Made by a program: the position numbers and the translations under genes. Positions 9,000 to 17,568 of a stretch of 44,001 nucleotides of DNA are shown here, one piece after another. The DNA lies in NCBI GenBank assembly GCA_029975295.1, contig JARKPK010000004.1, positions 1-44,001 of the forward strand, written 5' to 3'. Within the stretch, counting starts at the first letter, position 1. Each line of letters opens with the position of its first letter. The notes under the pieces were generated by a model. It was not told the origin of the DNA and made no database searches. It worked only from the letters and a program-made list of their open reading frames with translations. Source of the stretch: Thermoguttaceae bacterium (GTDB lineage: Bacteria; Planctomycetota; Planctomycetia; Pirellulales; Thermoguttaceae).

Positions 9000-9128
9000 A
9001 ACCCCGACTCATCTCCAAGTGGTTATGGTCGGAGGAAGAATCTTGCGGTTCCTCGACAGACGTTTGTCGGTAAGAGGGCATCTTCTCTCGACTCTCGAAA
9101 AACGCAGGGACCGCCATGAATCGCACCG
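9000..9128 (+). repeat. Dispersed structured element, copy B
   Basis: Plus-strand counterpart of copy A (3361-3489). Outer arms are GCGGTTCCT (9045-9053) and AGGGACCGC (9106-9114): against copy A one base differs, turning a G-C pair into G-U, so the stem survives. The inner pair CGTTTGTC / GAAAAACG has one mismatch. AGGGACCGCC again precedes ATG (9116), opening MNRTDA; that frame ends after 14 codons at TAG. The loop is the most divergent part. It sits between two minus-strand genes. Confidence 0.7.
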
Positions 9129-9334
9129 ATGCAATGGGCGCGGTGCGCAATCCGGGTTAGCCTGCCGGCAAGCCAGACGAACACATTGGCCGATTTGGTC
9201 GGCGCGGCCTTGAGCGTCGGCTATGGCGGGCTGGCGGAAGAACGATTCCATTCGAAAACGTGAACACGCGCCGCTGTCGGCCGACGCGGCGGATTTGCAA
9301 TCGTGCGTCCGCCGTCGCGTTGGGATTTCAAACA
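9129..9334. other. Intergenic region, second part
   Basis: Between element copy B and the end of the beta-helix gene. Apart from the end of the 14-codon frame started in copy B, nothing is recognised; the large plus-strand frame beginning here is an antisense shadow of the next gene. Confidence 0.3.
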
Positions 9335-11665
9335 CTAGTCCTTGCCGACTTCCACCGTCTGGGGCTGCTGGTCGCGGACAATGCCCACGCGAAGCCGTCC
9401 GCCGGTGGGCTCCTGCCGTCCGATCAGATCGGCCGGCGATTGGACTGGTCGGGAGTTGACGCTTTGGATCAGATCGCCGGTTCGAAACCCCCATTTTGCG
9501 GCAGTGGAGTTTGCCGGCACTTCGACCAGGAGAACCCCGCCCGATTCCTTGCTGACACCGTACGCAGAGTATTCTTCTCCCTGAAGAGCGCGCACGTTCG
9601 CTTCGAGCCATTGATGCGTCGCGCCGGCCGGCGCAATCGGGGCGGCGATTCGTATCTGCGGAACCTCCGGCACGCGCGCCATCGCCTTCAGCCGCGGAGA
9701 TTGCACGCCGAAGCGATCCATGGGGAAGTTTCGAAAGCCGAGTTTCGCTGCCGGAGACTCTTTCTTCACCCGGAAATCGCCGCGGGACGCATCGTAAAAA
9801 AGAGCGTCGCCCACGAGCGAATGACGGTCGCAGCCGTGGTTGGCGAACCGGGTGCGGTCGGCCTCGGAGGTGGTGAACAGGTTTCGGTCGATCTCTTTGC
9901 CCCAATTCCCTTGAGGCATTCCGCCGGCGGGGCGATAGGCGCCCATCCAAATGTTGCCGGTCACCTCATCGCCGCTGTTGTCGTACCACACGTGCGGATG
10001 AAGCGAATTGTTGACCGCGATGTTGTTCCAAACCTTGCGATGGAATCCCTCACGCAACTTCAGCCCGCCGCGAAGAAAGAGATTATTGTAGATCTCATAA
10101 TTCGACGATCCGTCGTCGAGGTCCACGTCCCACCCGTGATCGCAGCGCCAGCGGCTGTTGCGGATGACGTTCGGCCCGACCATGTCCAGCTTCGCCAGTC
10201 GCGGCAGTTCCGCCGGCGGGGCGTCTTCGAGGCCCCAGAATCGGTCGCGGCCCCACGAGTTGAAGCTGCCGTGGTCGCCCGTTTCGAGCACCGTGTCGAA
10301 GACATCGCAGAACTCGATTACGTGCCCGCCGAAGGTCCCCTCGCTGATGTTGATGCCCGCCCGCGACGCTTCATAGATCGAGCAATGGCGAATCGTGACG
10401 TTCATCGCCATGGAAAGTTGGATGCCTGTAGCCTGCTTCTCGACCACGCCCATTCGGCGGATGAGGCAGTCTTCCACCAGGCAATCAGCCGGGTAGTTGT
10501 TTGTTTTCGGGCCGGGGGTCTGATCGATCCGGTGGTAGCTTTGGCGTTGATGATACTCGAACAACGGACTGCGCACGGCTTGCGGATCGCCCACCAACGC
10601 AACGGCGCTTGCCCCAGTGTCGCGAATGTCGCAGCCGCGGATGGTGATGCGGCGATTGTAATTATTGACGAATACGGCATTCCCGCCGAGTTGGTCGAAA
10701 TCGCAATCCACCACCGTGCAGTCTTCCGCGCCATCAAAGAACAGGGCGCCGCCGCGATAGATGGTCCAGTCGCTGCGGAGCAGCGGTTCTCGCACATCCA
10801 TAAAGGTGCGCGCCGCATGACGAAACACGATTCCGCGCAGCGTTACGCCGCGAACCGGCTGCGACGGCGTGCCGCGGAACTCGACCAAATGACGCAAGCG
10901 GACCACCTCGACAACGGCCTTTTCCAAGTTCGAGCCGGCAAGGGGCATGTAGTAAAGCGTCGCTGCCTGCGGGTTGTGGAACCATTCGCCGGGCGCATCG
11001 AGCTCCTCGAAGATGTTCTCGACGTAGCGATGCTGCGGATGCATGCCCATCTGGCGGTTGTTCTGCCAACCGCCCTCATACAACACCTCGCCCTTGTCGT
11101 TCTTTCCGGTGATGCGATAGTGATACCCGCCCCAATGAGCGCGATGCATGGCATGGATAAACCCGCCGGCCGGATCTTTCCAGCGCGCCGCACGCTGCGG
11201 GCTGAGCGCGTCGGCCGCGTATCCCCCGTAGGGCCGCACGTTCGCATCGAAGTTCGGGTAGCGGGCCATCATCTGCCGTCGGCCGTCGATGAAGAGCTGA
11301 TCGAACACCAATCCCGCCGGAGTGGATGCCTTGATGATCCCATCGCGAAACGGTTCCCAGCGCAGATCGAGTTTCAATCCGCCGCTGACAACAACCGCTT
11401 CGCCCGCGGCTGCGCGGTACTCGCAATCGTTGTCGGCCGGTGTGAACACGATCGGTTCCGGCAAGTAATACACGCCGCCGTGCAGGATCACTATCGCGCC
11501 CTTTGCCGAGCGCGCCGCCCGCTGTGCTCGGGCAATGGTTGCAAAGGGTTCTGCGGCTGTGCCGACTGAATCATCGTTGCCGGCTGGAGAAACGTGGTAC
11601 TCCGCCGCCACCGCCGGAATCGGCGAAAGAAGCAGTGCGACTACCAGGGGCATGCGCAGATTCAT
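9335..11665 (-). CDS. Secreted right-handed beta-helix protein with C-terminal PDZ domain
   Basis: A 776-residue exported protein. The start at 11665 is preceded by GGAGCTACCG and opens a signal peptide ending in IPAVAAEYHVSPAGND; the frame is open to 11743 but without support. EYHVSPAGND followed by GGVYYLPEPI is typical of parallel beta-helix carbohydrate-active proteins. The middle contains repeated helix rungs (VVDCDFDQLGGNAVFVNN, ITIRGCDIRDTGASAV, VTIRHCSIYEASRAGI). The last 85 or so residues form a PDZ-like domain: AAKWGFRTGDLIQSVNSR fits the PDZ core, followed by a final strand. The catalytic part may be a polysaccharide lyase or glycosidase; which one cannot be told. The PDZ could anchor a partner or substrate in the periplasm. 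Confidence 0.85.
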   Translation of the reverse strand: MNLRMPLVVALLLSPIPAVAAEYHVSPAGNDDSVGTAAEPFATIARAQRAARSAKGAIVILHGGVYYLPEPIVFTPADNDCEYRAAAGEAVVVSGGLKLDLRWEPFRDGIIKASTPAGLVFDQLFIDGRRQMMARYPNFDANVRPYGGYAADALSPQRAARWKDPAGGFIHAMHRAHWGGYHYRITGKNDKGEVLYEGGWQNNRQMGMHPQHRYVENIFEELDAPGEWFHNPQAATLYYMPLAGSNLEKAVVEVVRLRHLVEFRGTPSQPVRGVTLRGIVFRHAARTFMDVREPLLRSDWTIYRGGALFFDGAEDCTVVDCDFDQLGGNAVFVNNYNRRITIRGCDIRDTGASAVALVGDPQAVRSPLFEYHQRQSYHRIDQTPGPKTNNYPADCLVEDCLIRRMGVVEKQATGIQLSMAMNVTIRHCSIYEASRAGINISEGTFGGHVIEFCDVFDTVLETGDHGSFNSWGRDRFWGLEDAPPAELPRLAKLDMVGPNVIRNSRWRCDHGWDVDLDDGSSNYEIYNNLFLRGGLKLREGFHRKVWNNIAVNNSLHPHVWYDNSGDEVTGNIWMGAYRPAGGMPQGNWGKEIDRNLFTTSEADRTRFANHGCDRHSLVGDALFYDASRGDFRVKKESPAAKLGFRNFPMDRFGVQSPRLKAMARVPEVPQIRIAAPIAPAGATHQWLEANVRALQGEEYSAYGVSKESGGVLLVEVPANSTAAKWGFRTGDLIQSVNSRPVQSPADLIGRQEPTGGRLRVGIVRDQQPQTVEVGKD

Positions 11666-12606
11666 CGGTAGCTCCGCGGGTCTGAAAACACCTATCGAAC
11701 GAGGGCCAACGATTGGTCCGCACCGCGCAGGTGAGCGGGCCAATGGTTCGGCTCAACGTGGCTTTTCCCGATTCGTGGCGTTGTTCATCGATTCTCAAGG
11801 CATCAAGGCCACTCCGCGCGATCACGATTGTCTGCGGCGACCGGCCCCGGGGCTGCCGCGATAACCGTTGCCGCTGAGCGGCCCCAACGCCTTGTGTGTA
11901 TTTTTTGATCCTCGGATCGCCAGCGTTGAGTCCGGGAATCGGCTTTTCCCCGTGAAACCCGGCTTCCCGTTGGTCGGACTCGCAACATTTTTCCTTCGCG
12001 CCCCACTTTTGTGGGCGCATTGACATGCTTGCTTTGTCAGGTCGTCGATGCGACAAGGCCGCGGGGAGGAAGGATGGTTTGTAGGGCGCGGTGCGAACCT
12101 GCCATTGGGTTGGGGTTACGAAGTCCAATTGACGCCGCTTTTTCGCGGCTCTCAATCGCACGGCCTGCCGGCTTGCGGAGATGTTGGCGTTGGCGTCTGA
12201 GCCGAGCCGGCATCTTACCTATTCTCACCAGAGATTGCCAGCAAGCCAGCAAGAACGAATCGGGTCGGCAGGTTGTCAACAAAGCGGTGGCGTGATAAGC
12301 TGCATCCATTCTGCCTATCGGTGTTCGGAAGGGCAATGCAACTGGGCCGACCAACGGAAATTCGATTTCCGGGGAGACTGCCTGGCAGTGGTGTTGTTGT
12401 TCTGATGATCGATAACGGGACTTGTCGGCGGCGGATCGGTTGGTTTGCGGCGGCAGCCGAAGGCGGCAGATACTGCGGCGAGGAACTGGGCCGCAGCGGT
12501 GCGGGGCCGTGTTCGATCGGTGCGGCAGAACCATTTCAGGCCGCGCGGTCGCGGCTCGCAATGCTCGGAAGGCGCCGGGCGGGCTGTTCTTCATAGGAGC
12601 AACGCG
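11666..12606. other. Long intergenic region upstream of csrA
   Basis: A 941-nt stretch between two divergent genes, with no recognised gene. A hairpin with arms GCGCCCCAC and GTGGGCGC (11998-12018) has no T run. TTGACA at 12020 has no matching -10. The csrA promoter or a 5' regulatory leader is probably here, but I cannot place it. Confidence 0.35.
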
Positions 12607-12837
12607 ATGCTGGTTGTCTCCCGCAAAGTCGGCGAGCGGGTTTGGATCGGCGATCAAATCGCCGTGACGATCGTCCGTGTCGCTCAAGGCGTTGTTCGAA
12701 TCGGCATCGAAGCGCCTTCGGAGATGCCCATCGTTCGCGAGGAACTGCGACAGAACGCAGCCGTGCCGGCGTCGCCGGCTTCGGCCGCGTCATCAGGCGA
12801 GTCTTCGATCACCGAAGCTCCGCGCAAACCACGCTGA
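12607..12837 (+). CDS. csrA: Carbon storage regulator CsrA
   Basis: A small dimeric RNA-binding protein that binds GGA motifs in mRNA leaders, often over the Shine-Dalgarno site, to control translation and stability. 76 residues. The sequence opens MLVVSRKVGERVWIGDQI and continues VRIGIEAPSEMPIVREEL, matching the CsrA fold, including the conserved Arg before the EEL segment that contacts RNA. After about residue 50 a variable Ala/Ser/Pro-rich tail follows, longer than in E. coli (61 residues). The start is set by AGGAG at 12595-12599. That GGA lies in the ribosome-binding site, so autoregulation is possible. The gene is alone and convergent with ftsQ. Confidence 0.95.
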   Translation: MLVVSRKVGERVWIGDQIAVTIVRVAQGVVRIGIEAPSEMPIVREELRQNAAVPASPASAASSGESSITEAPRKPR

Positions 12838-12850
12838 ATCGGTTTGCGCG
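12821..12850 (+). terminator. Perfect hairpin spanning the csrA stop codon
   Basis: Arms CGCGCAAACC (12821-12830) and GGTTTGCGCG (12841-12850) form a perfect 10-bp stem; the csrA stop TGA (12835-12837) lies in the 10-nt loop. There is no T run after it (AAAAGGGGGG follows), so it is either a factor-assisted terminator or a 3'-end stabiliser rather than a classical intrinsic terminator. Confidence 0.5.
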
Positions 12851-13033
12851 AAAAGGGGGGAGGGGAGCGGCTGCGGGCAAATCGCGTCGCCCATTGGGCT
12901 GTTCTCGACGTGCCGGCCCCTCTTGTCTTCCGCATTGTTTTCCGCGATTTCATTCGGCGCATTCATTCGGCGCCATTGCCGCGGCCCGGGCTAGGGTTCT
13001 CTCTGGCGAATCGCCTGCAATAGCTGTAGACGG

Positions 13034-13906
13034 TTATGGGCGAAGAGACGGAAGATTGCGGACGTCCCACAGCCGCTGGTCGCCATTGGAGGCCGTTGGC
13101 TGGGGCTGAGAGAAGAACGCGTCGAGCCGGGCGATTTTTTCGTTGGCGGGTAGTTCGGCCGGGTCGCCGGTGGAGGGCGATCGCCCCCAGTAAATGCGAC
13201 GCCCGTCGCGTGTCACCAGTTGATACACATAGTCTTCCGGCGAGGAGCCGATCGGGCGAATGGAAGAAACCATGTGATCGAGCCCCCAGGGGAGCCAATG
13301 GTCGGCCAGCGCAGCGGCGATTTTCGCGCCGCCGAAAACGCGGGGATCGCCCCAACGCTCGCCCATCGCCCCAAGCGGCTGGGTTTCGATCGCCGCCAAA
13401 CGCGGCAATCGTTGCTGCTCTGCCGGCGTAAGGTCGCCGCCCGGCAGCAATGTGCCTTCGTGGTCCACCGGCAGCAGGCCGGCGGGCGTTTCGACCATCA
13501 ACACCGGTCGGCGATAGTCCAAGTCGACGATTACGCGCGCCGGGTGGCGCTTGGCAACACGGCGGACCGAGCTAACCCACGGATGAAGAGCGAAGGCGCC
13601 GGCCAAACGCTCGGTCAAATCGGCATCGAGCAGCCAAATCGCTCCGCCAAGCTGAGCCGCGCGGAACACCTCGCCGCGAATGTCGGTGCGGATCCACGGC
13701 GGCGGCGGGCTGATCTCGATTGACTCGGCGGTGATGGCGTAGTCGGGGCCGGAAAGCACCTGCCCGCGCACCTCCGACCACATCCAGTACCACAGGCCGA
13801 AGAAGACGCCCAAAGTGGCCGCCGCGGCGGTCCAGGGACGGTGGAACTTGAGCTTCGGCATGAGCCTTGTCCACCAACGCTCTGCCTTGCCTTTCGGTTT
13901 CGCCAT
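13034..13906 (-). CDS. ftsQ: FtsQ-like cell division / POTRA protein
   Basis: A 290-residue single-pass inner-membrane protein. A basic N-terminus (MAKPKGKAERWW) is followed by a membrane helix at about residues 27-45 and a periplasmic region with a POTRA-like segment at about 60-135 (TERLAGAFALHPWVSSVRRVAKRHPARVIVDL, here split by an expected loop). In other bacteria FtsQ links FtsB/FtsL and septal synthesis to FtsZ. It is the last gene of a minus-strand block, 64 nt after ddl, the dcw order seen widely. No ftsA or ftsZ follows: csrA lies convergent downstream. The assignment rests on topology, the POTRA-like region and position; overall similarity to model FtsQ is weak, as is normal for the family. 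Confidence 0.75.
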   Translation of the reverse strand: MAKPKGKAERWWTRLMPKLKFHRPWTAAAATLGVFFGLWYWMWSEVRGQVLSGPDYAITAESIEISPPPPWIRTDIRGEVFRAAQLGGAIWLLDADLTERLAGAFALHPWVSSVRRVAKRHPARVIVDLDYRRPVLMVETPAGLLPVDHEGTLLPGGDLTPAEQQRLPRLAAIETQPLGAMGERWGDPRVFGGAKIAAALADHWLPWGLDHMVSSIRPIGSSPEDYVYQLVTRDGRRIYWGRSPSTGDPAELPANEKIARLDAFFSQPQPTASNGDQRLWDVRNLPSLRP

Positions 13907-13970
13907 TGCAAGCGCATCCGTAGAATCTGTTGCCGCGCAGGGACAGCCGACCGACCGGGCAGGCGGGAAG

Positions 13971-15026
13971 TCACCGGTCGGGCCGGCTTTGTGCAGGGGC
14001 AGAAGGGCTTGCCGCGGCGCGGTCGCTGCTGGCCGCCCGCAGTGGCTTGCTCAGTCGCTCGAAGCGGACTTCGCCGCGCTCTCGTTGCCGTTTCGCCGCA
14101 GCGGCCTGGCGCACCAGCCAGTCGCACAGTTGCGGCAGCGGCATGCCCGCGGCTTGCGCGGCGCGCGGGGCAAGGCTTCGCGCCGTCATGCCCGGCGTGG
14201 TATTCACTTCGAGCAGCCAAAGTCGGCCTTGGGGATCAAGCCGCAGATCCACCCGCGACAGCCCCTCGACGCCCAACGCTTCGGCAGCCGCCAACGCCGT
14301 CTTCTGCACCTCATCGGCTATCATCGGCTCGAGCGGAGCAGGCAGACGATATCGGGTGGCAGAGCTGGAGTATTTGGCCTGATAGTCGAAAACGGAATCG
14401 GCCGATTCCACCTCGATCAGCGGCAAAGCCGTTCGCCCCAGCAAAGTTGCCGTGATTTCCCGCCCCGGCACAAACCGCTCGATGAGCACAACCGATCCAA
14501 ACTGGGCGGCATGGGCCACGGCTGCCGCGATCTCGTCAGGGGCAGAGACCAGCCGCAGCCCGATGCTCGACCCCTGATCGTCGGGCTTGACGACTAGCGA
14601 CTTGCCAAGGCGGATCGCCGCGGGCAACCATTGTTCCGGCGGTTGATTGCCCGCCACGCACAGCCACGGCGGCGTGGGCAGGCCCAAATCGTTCCAAATC
14701 GTTTTGGCCGCCGACTTGCGCATTGCATTCTGCGAGGCCTCGGGCCCGCTTCCCGTGTAGCAGATGCCGTGGTCTTGCAGCCAACGCTGCACACGGCCGT
14801 CTTCGCCCGCGGCCCCGTGCAACGCCAGAAAGCATACATCATCGGGGCGCCAGGCGAACTGGTCGAGCGGCAAGCAAGCGGGATCGAGCGGCTCCACCCG
14901 GTAACCGGCGGATTGCAACGCATCGGTCACCGCGTTGCCGCTGCGGATGCTGACTTCGCGCTCGGCGGAATCGCCGCCAAGGAGCACGATCACGCGGCCG
15001 ATCGGCCCGACGCCAGTGTCGGTCAT
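13971..15026 (-). CDS. ddl: D-alanine--D-alanine ligase
   Basis: Cytosolic ATP-grasp enzyme joining two D-alanines for the peptidoglycan stem peptide. 351 residues. GGDSAEREVSIRSG at residues 17-30 holds the conserved Glu/Ser of the N-terminal domain. ATP-grasp motifs include VVKPDDQGSSIGL and, near the C-terminus, LEVNTTPGMTARSL with the metal-binding Glu and Asn. The start at 15026 is preceded by GAGGA; a longer frame to 15260 overlaps the end of murB and is not used. About 45 extra residues at the C-terminus (Arg/Ala/Ser-rich) are absent from typical Ddl of about 306 residues. It lies between murB and ftsQ. Confidence 0.95.
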   Translation of the reverse strand: MTDTGVGPIGRVIVLLGGDSAEREVSIRSGNAVTDALQSAGYRVEPLDPACLPLDQFAWRPDDVCFLALHGAAGEDGRVQRWLQDHGICYTGSGPEASQNAMRKSAAKTIWNDLGLPTPPWLCVAGNQPPEQWLPAAIRLGKSLVVKPDDQGSSIGLRLVSAPDEIAAAVAHAAQFGSVVLIERFVPGREITATLLGRTALPLIEVESADSVFDYQAKYSSSATRYRLPAPLEPMIADEVQKTALAAAEALGVEGLSRVDLRLDPQGRLWLLEVNTTPGMTARSLAPRAAQAAGMPLPQLCDWLVRQAAAAKRQRERGEVRFERLSKPLRAASSDRAAASPSAPAQSRPDR

Positions 15027-15228
15027 GCGACCATCCTCTTCTAATCGACGCCGAGAAGACGACCCGATTGATGCCCAACGCATCGACGCCACTGGGCCGA
15101 CTGGCAGAAAGCCGCCCTCTGCCGGCGGCCCGGCCGTTCGACGCTGTATCGCATTACTGACGATCGACCGTCCGCACCGCAGGGCCGCGCGCTCTCCGCG
15201 AGCGTTGCCGCGCATTCCCGGGCCGGGC

Positions 15229-16107
15229 CTACCAAATCTCGATCTCGAGTTGCAGTTCAACTCCCATCCGTTCGCGCACCTGATCTCGGACGAAATGAAT
15301 CAGGCGGAGCACGTCGGACGCAGAGCAATCGGAGTCGGCCACGATGAAACCGGCATGACGTTCGCTGACCATCGCGCCGCCGATGCGGGTGCCCTTGAGT
15401 CCGGCGGCCTCAATCATTTCGGCGGCAGCGCCGCCGGGAGGATTCTTGAACACGCAACCGGCGCACTGATGGGCCAGCGGTTGGGCGGCTTTTTTGACGA
15501 TCCAATTCTTCTGCATGCGGCGGACCAGCTCGCGCGGATCGTCTTGTTCCAATTCGAACTCGGCCTCAACGATCGCCAGGTCGTCCAAATTGCTTTGGCG
15601 GTAGGAGAATTGCAACTCGTCACGGTCGCGCTGGTCGGACTGTCCGTCGGCCGAAAGGACCGTAACACTGCGGGTCCACTGCCCGATGTCGCCGCCCTGA
15701 GCGCCGGCGTTGCCGTGCAAAGCGCCCCCAATGGTGCCGGGAATGGCGATCAATGACTCGAGCCCGGCCAAACCGTGGCGCACGGCGGTGGTGACCACGC
15801 GGCCCAGCGAAGCGCCGCCGCCGGCGATCACCCGTTGATCATCGACCCGAATTTCATGGAAGGCCGGCGCCGAGAGATGCACCACCACGCCCTTAACGCC
15901 CTCGTCGCGCACCAGCAGGTTCGAGCCGCGGCCGAGCAAACGCACGGGTTTCTGATTCTCGGCACAGCGTTTGAGCAATGCCGAAAGCTGCTCGGGCGTT
16001 TCGGGTTCGGCGAAGAACTCGGCCGGTCCGCCCAACTGAAACCAGGTGTGCATGGCCAGCGGTTCAGATTCGCGGACGATCTTTTCGAATCCGTTGAGAA
16101 AGCTCAT
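15229..16107 (-). CDS. murB: UDP-N-acetylenolpyruvoylglucosamine reductase
   Basis: FAD enzyme reducing UDP-GlcNAc-enolpyruvate to UDP-MurNAc with NADPH. 292 residues. FAD-binding features are visible: LLGRGSNLLV at residues 57-66, then IPGTIGGALHGNAGAQGGDIG. The YRQSNLDD region fits the substrate Tyr and catalytic area, and GCVFKNPPGGAAAEMIEAAGLKG (split by usual family variation) marks the C-terminal domain. The start at 16107 is chosen because its ATG overlaps the murC stop as ATGA, implying translational coupling; an in-frame ATG at 16119 has GGAG touching it without spacing. Expression is thus likely tied to murC. Lack of the extra Tyr-loop insert would make it type II, but I cannot decide this firmly. 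Confidence 0.95.
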   Translation of the reverse strand: MSFLNGFEKIVRESEPLAMHTWFQLGGPAEFFAEPETPEQLSALLKRCAENQKPVRLLGRGSNLLVRDEGVKGVVVHLSAPAFHEIRVDDQRVIAGGGASLGRVVTTAVRHGLAGLESLIAIPGTIGGALHGNAGAQGGDIGQWTRSVTVLSADGQSDQRDRDELQFSYRQSNLDDLAIVEAEFELEQDDPRELVRRMQKNWIVKKAAQPLAHQCAGCVFKNPPGGAAAEMIEAAGLKGTRIGGAMVSERHAGFIVADSDCSASDVLRLIHFVRDQVRERMGVELQLEIEIW

Positions 16108-17495
16108 GTTGCCATCCATCTCCGTCGCACATCGTCGGCCAATCGGCGGATATCGCCAGCTCCTAGAGTAACGAAAAGATCGCCCGCTGTCAGCGCCTCG
16201 GCCAGCGTTTGCGGAAGCCGGTCGGGCGATTCGACGGCGATGATTGCCGGGCCGCGAACCCGACGCCTAAGCTCCTCCGCCGCGCCGTCGGGGCCGACGC
16301 TCGGCGGCTCGCGGGCGGCAAAGACATCGGTAATCGCCAGCAGGTCGGCCGACGACAGGCTGCGGGCGAACTCGTCGAGCAGCCCGAGCGTTCTGCGGCG
16401 CTGATGAGGCTGGAAGACGCACACCAGCCGGCGTTGCGGATGGAGTTGGCGCAACGTGGAGAGCGTCGCGGCGATTTCCGAGGGATGATGGGCGAAGTCG
16501 TCGTAGAACTCGACATCGCGATGCCGGCCCAGTCGCTCCAAGCGTCGTTCCAAGCCCGAGAACTCGGCCAGGGCCTGGGCGGCTTGCCCGGCGTCTATCC
16601 CGCTTTCGACGGCCACCACCAACGCAGCCAAGGCGTTGAGCATCTGATGCCGGCCGGCAACGCGAAGTTGAACGTCGGCTGCCTTGCGCCCCCGGTGCGT
16701 TACAGAGAACCGCATCGGCGGGCCGTTGCGGCGATCGGCCTGGACGTTCCAGTCGGCCGGGCCCAAGCCGAAGCTCACCACGCGATGCCGCGCCAAACGG
16801 CCGGTCAATCGGGCGGCCAGCGGGCTGTCGGCGCCAACGGCCAGCAGGCCATCGGGAGACACGCGATCGGCGAACTGGGCGAACGCGTCGAACAGTGATG
16901 ATTCATCGGGGTAGGTGTCGAGGTGGTCGGGCTCGATGTTGAGAATGACGGCCGAGTGGGCGGCGAGATTCAAAAAATTGCGATTCCATTCGCACGCCTC
17001 GACGATGGCCCAACGACCGCTTCCCGCTCTGCCCCCCGAGCCCCAACGGCCGCCCAACGGCGTAGCGCCGCACAGAACCAACGGATCGCGACGCGCGTGC
17101 TCGAAGATGGCGGCAAGCATGGCCGTTGTGGTCGATTTGCCGTGCGCGCCGGCCACTGCGATGACCTGCGGCCGCGGCGGTGCGGCCAACAGGCGGGCGA
17201 CGGCCTCGACATAGCGCACCACGGGCAATCCTTGCCGGCGGGCGGCTTCCAATTCCGGGCTGTCCGGCGCGATCGCGTCGCTGTGGATCACCAAGCGGCA
17301 ATCCGGCGGCAGGTTGTCCACCGCATGGCCGGTTCGCCAGGGGAAGGGCGATTCGGGCTCGTCGCGGCGATCGGCTCCGGTCAATCGCCAACCGCGATCG
17401 AGCAACACGCGAGCCAACGCTCGCATTCCCGAGCCGGCCGCGCCGACCAGCAACGCCGTCTGCGGCCGGTCCCAAGGCAAATCCGATCCACTCAT
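16104..17495 (-). CDS. murC: UDP-N-acetylmuramate--L-alanine ligase
   Basis: Cytosolic Mur ligase adding L-Ala to UDP-MurNAc with ATP. 463 residues from the start at 17495 (MSGSDLPWDR); the frame is open to 17567 but adds poor sequence overlapping the end region of uppS. An N-terminal Rossmann domain begins LLVGAAGSGMRALARVLL. The ATP-binding loop GAHGKSTTT lies at residues 116-124. NIEPDHLDTYPDE and DDFAHHPSEI are Mur-ligase signatures. The ribosome-binding site is weak. The stop overlaps the murB start (ATGA). A short N-terminal region and GAAGSG instead of GIGGSGM are minor departures from model MurC. Confidence 0.95.
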   Translation of the reverse strand: MSGSDLPWDRPQTALLVGAAGSGMRALARVLLDRGWRLTGADRRDEPESPFPWRTGHAVDNLPPDCRLVIHSDAIAPDSPELEAARRQGLPVVRYVEAVARLLAAPPRPQVIAVAGAHGKSTTTAMLAAIFEHARRDPLVLCGATPLGGRWGSGGRAGSGRWAIVEACEWNRNFLNLAAHSAVILNIEPDHLDTYPDESSLFDAFAQFADRVSPDGLLAVGADSPLAARLTGRLARHRVVSFGLGPADWNVQADRRNGPPMRFSVTHRGRKAADVQLRVAGRHQMLNALAALVVAVESGIDAGQAAQALAEFSGLERRLERLGRHRDVEFYDDFAHHPSEIAATLSTLRQLHPQRRLVCVFQPHQRRRTLGLLDEFARSLSSADLLAITDVFAAREPPSVGPDGAAEELRRRVRGPAIIAVESPDRLPQTLAEALTAGDLFVTLGAGDIRRLADDVRRRWMAT

Positions 17496-17568
17496 AGTCG
17501 CCGCGCGCCTCCGGGCCCGGGCCGAGAGCCATCGAACCGCGGGTTTCCGGCAACCGAGTTCCGACATC

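Noticed and set aside
9260-11569. 769-codon plus-strand frame
   Set aside because: It is exactly antisense to the beta-helix gene, has no ribosome-binding site, and its composition is that of a GC-driven shadow frame.
11998-12018. Terminator upstream of csrA
   Set aside because: The stem has a bulge and neither side carries a T run.
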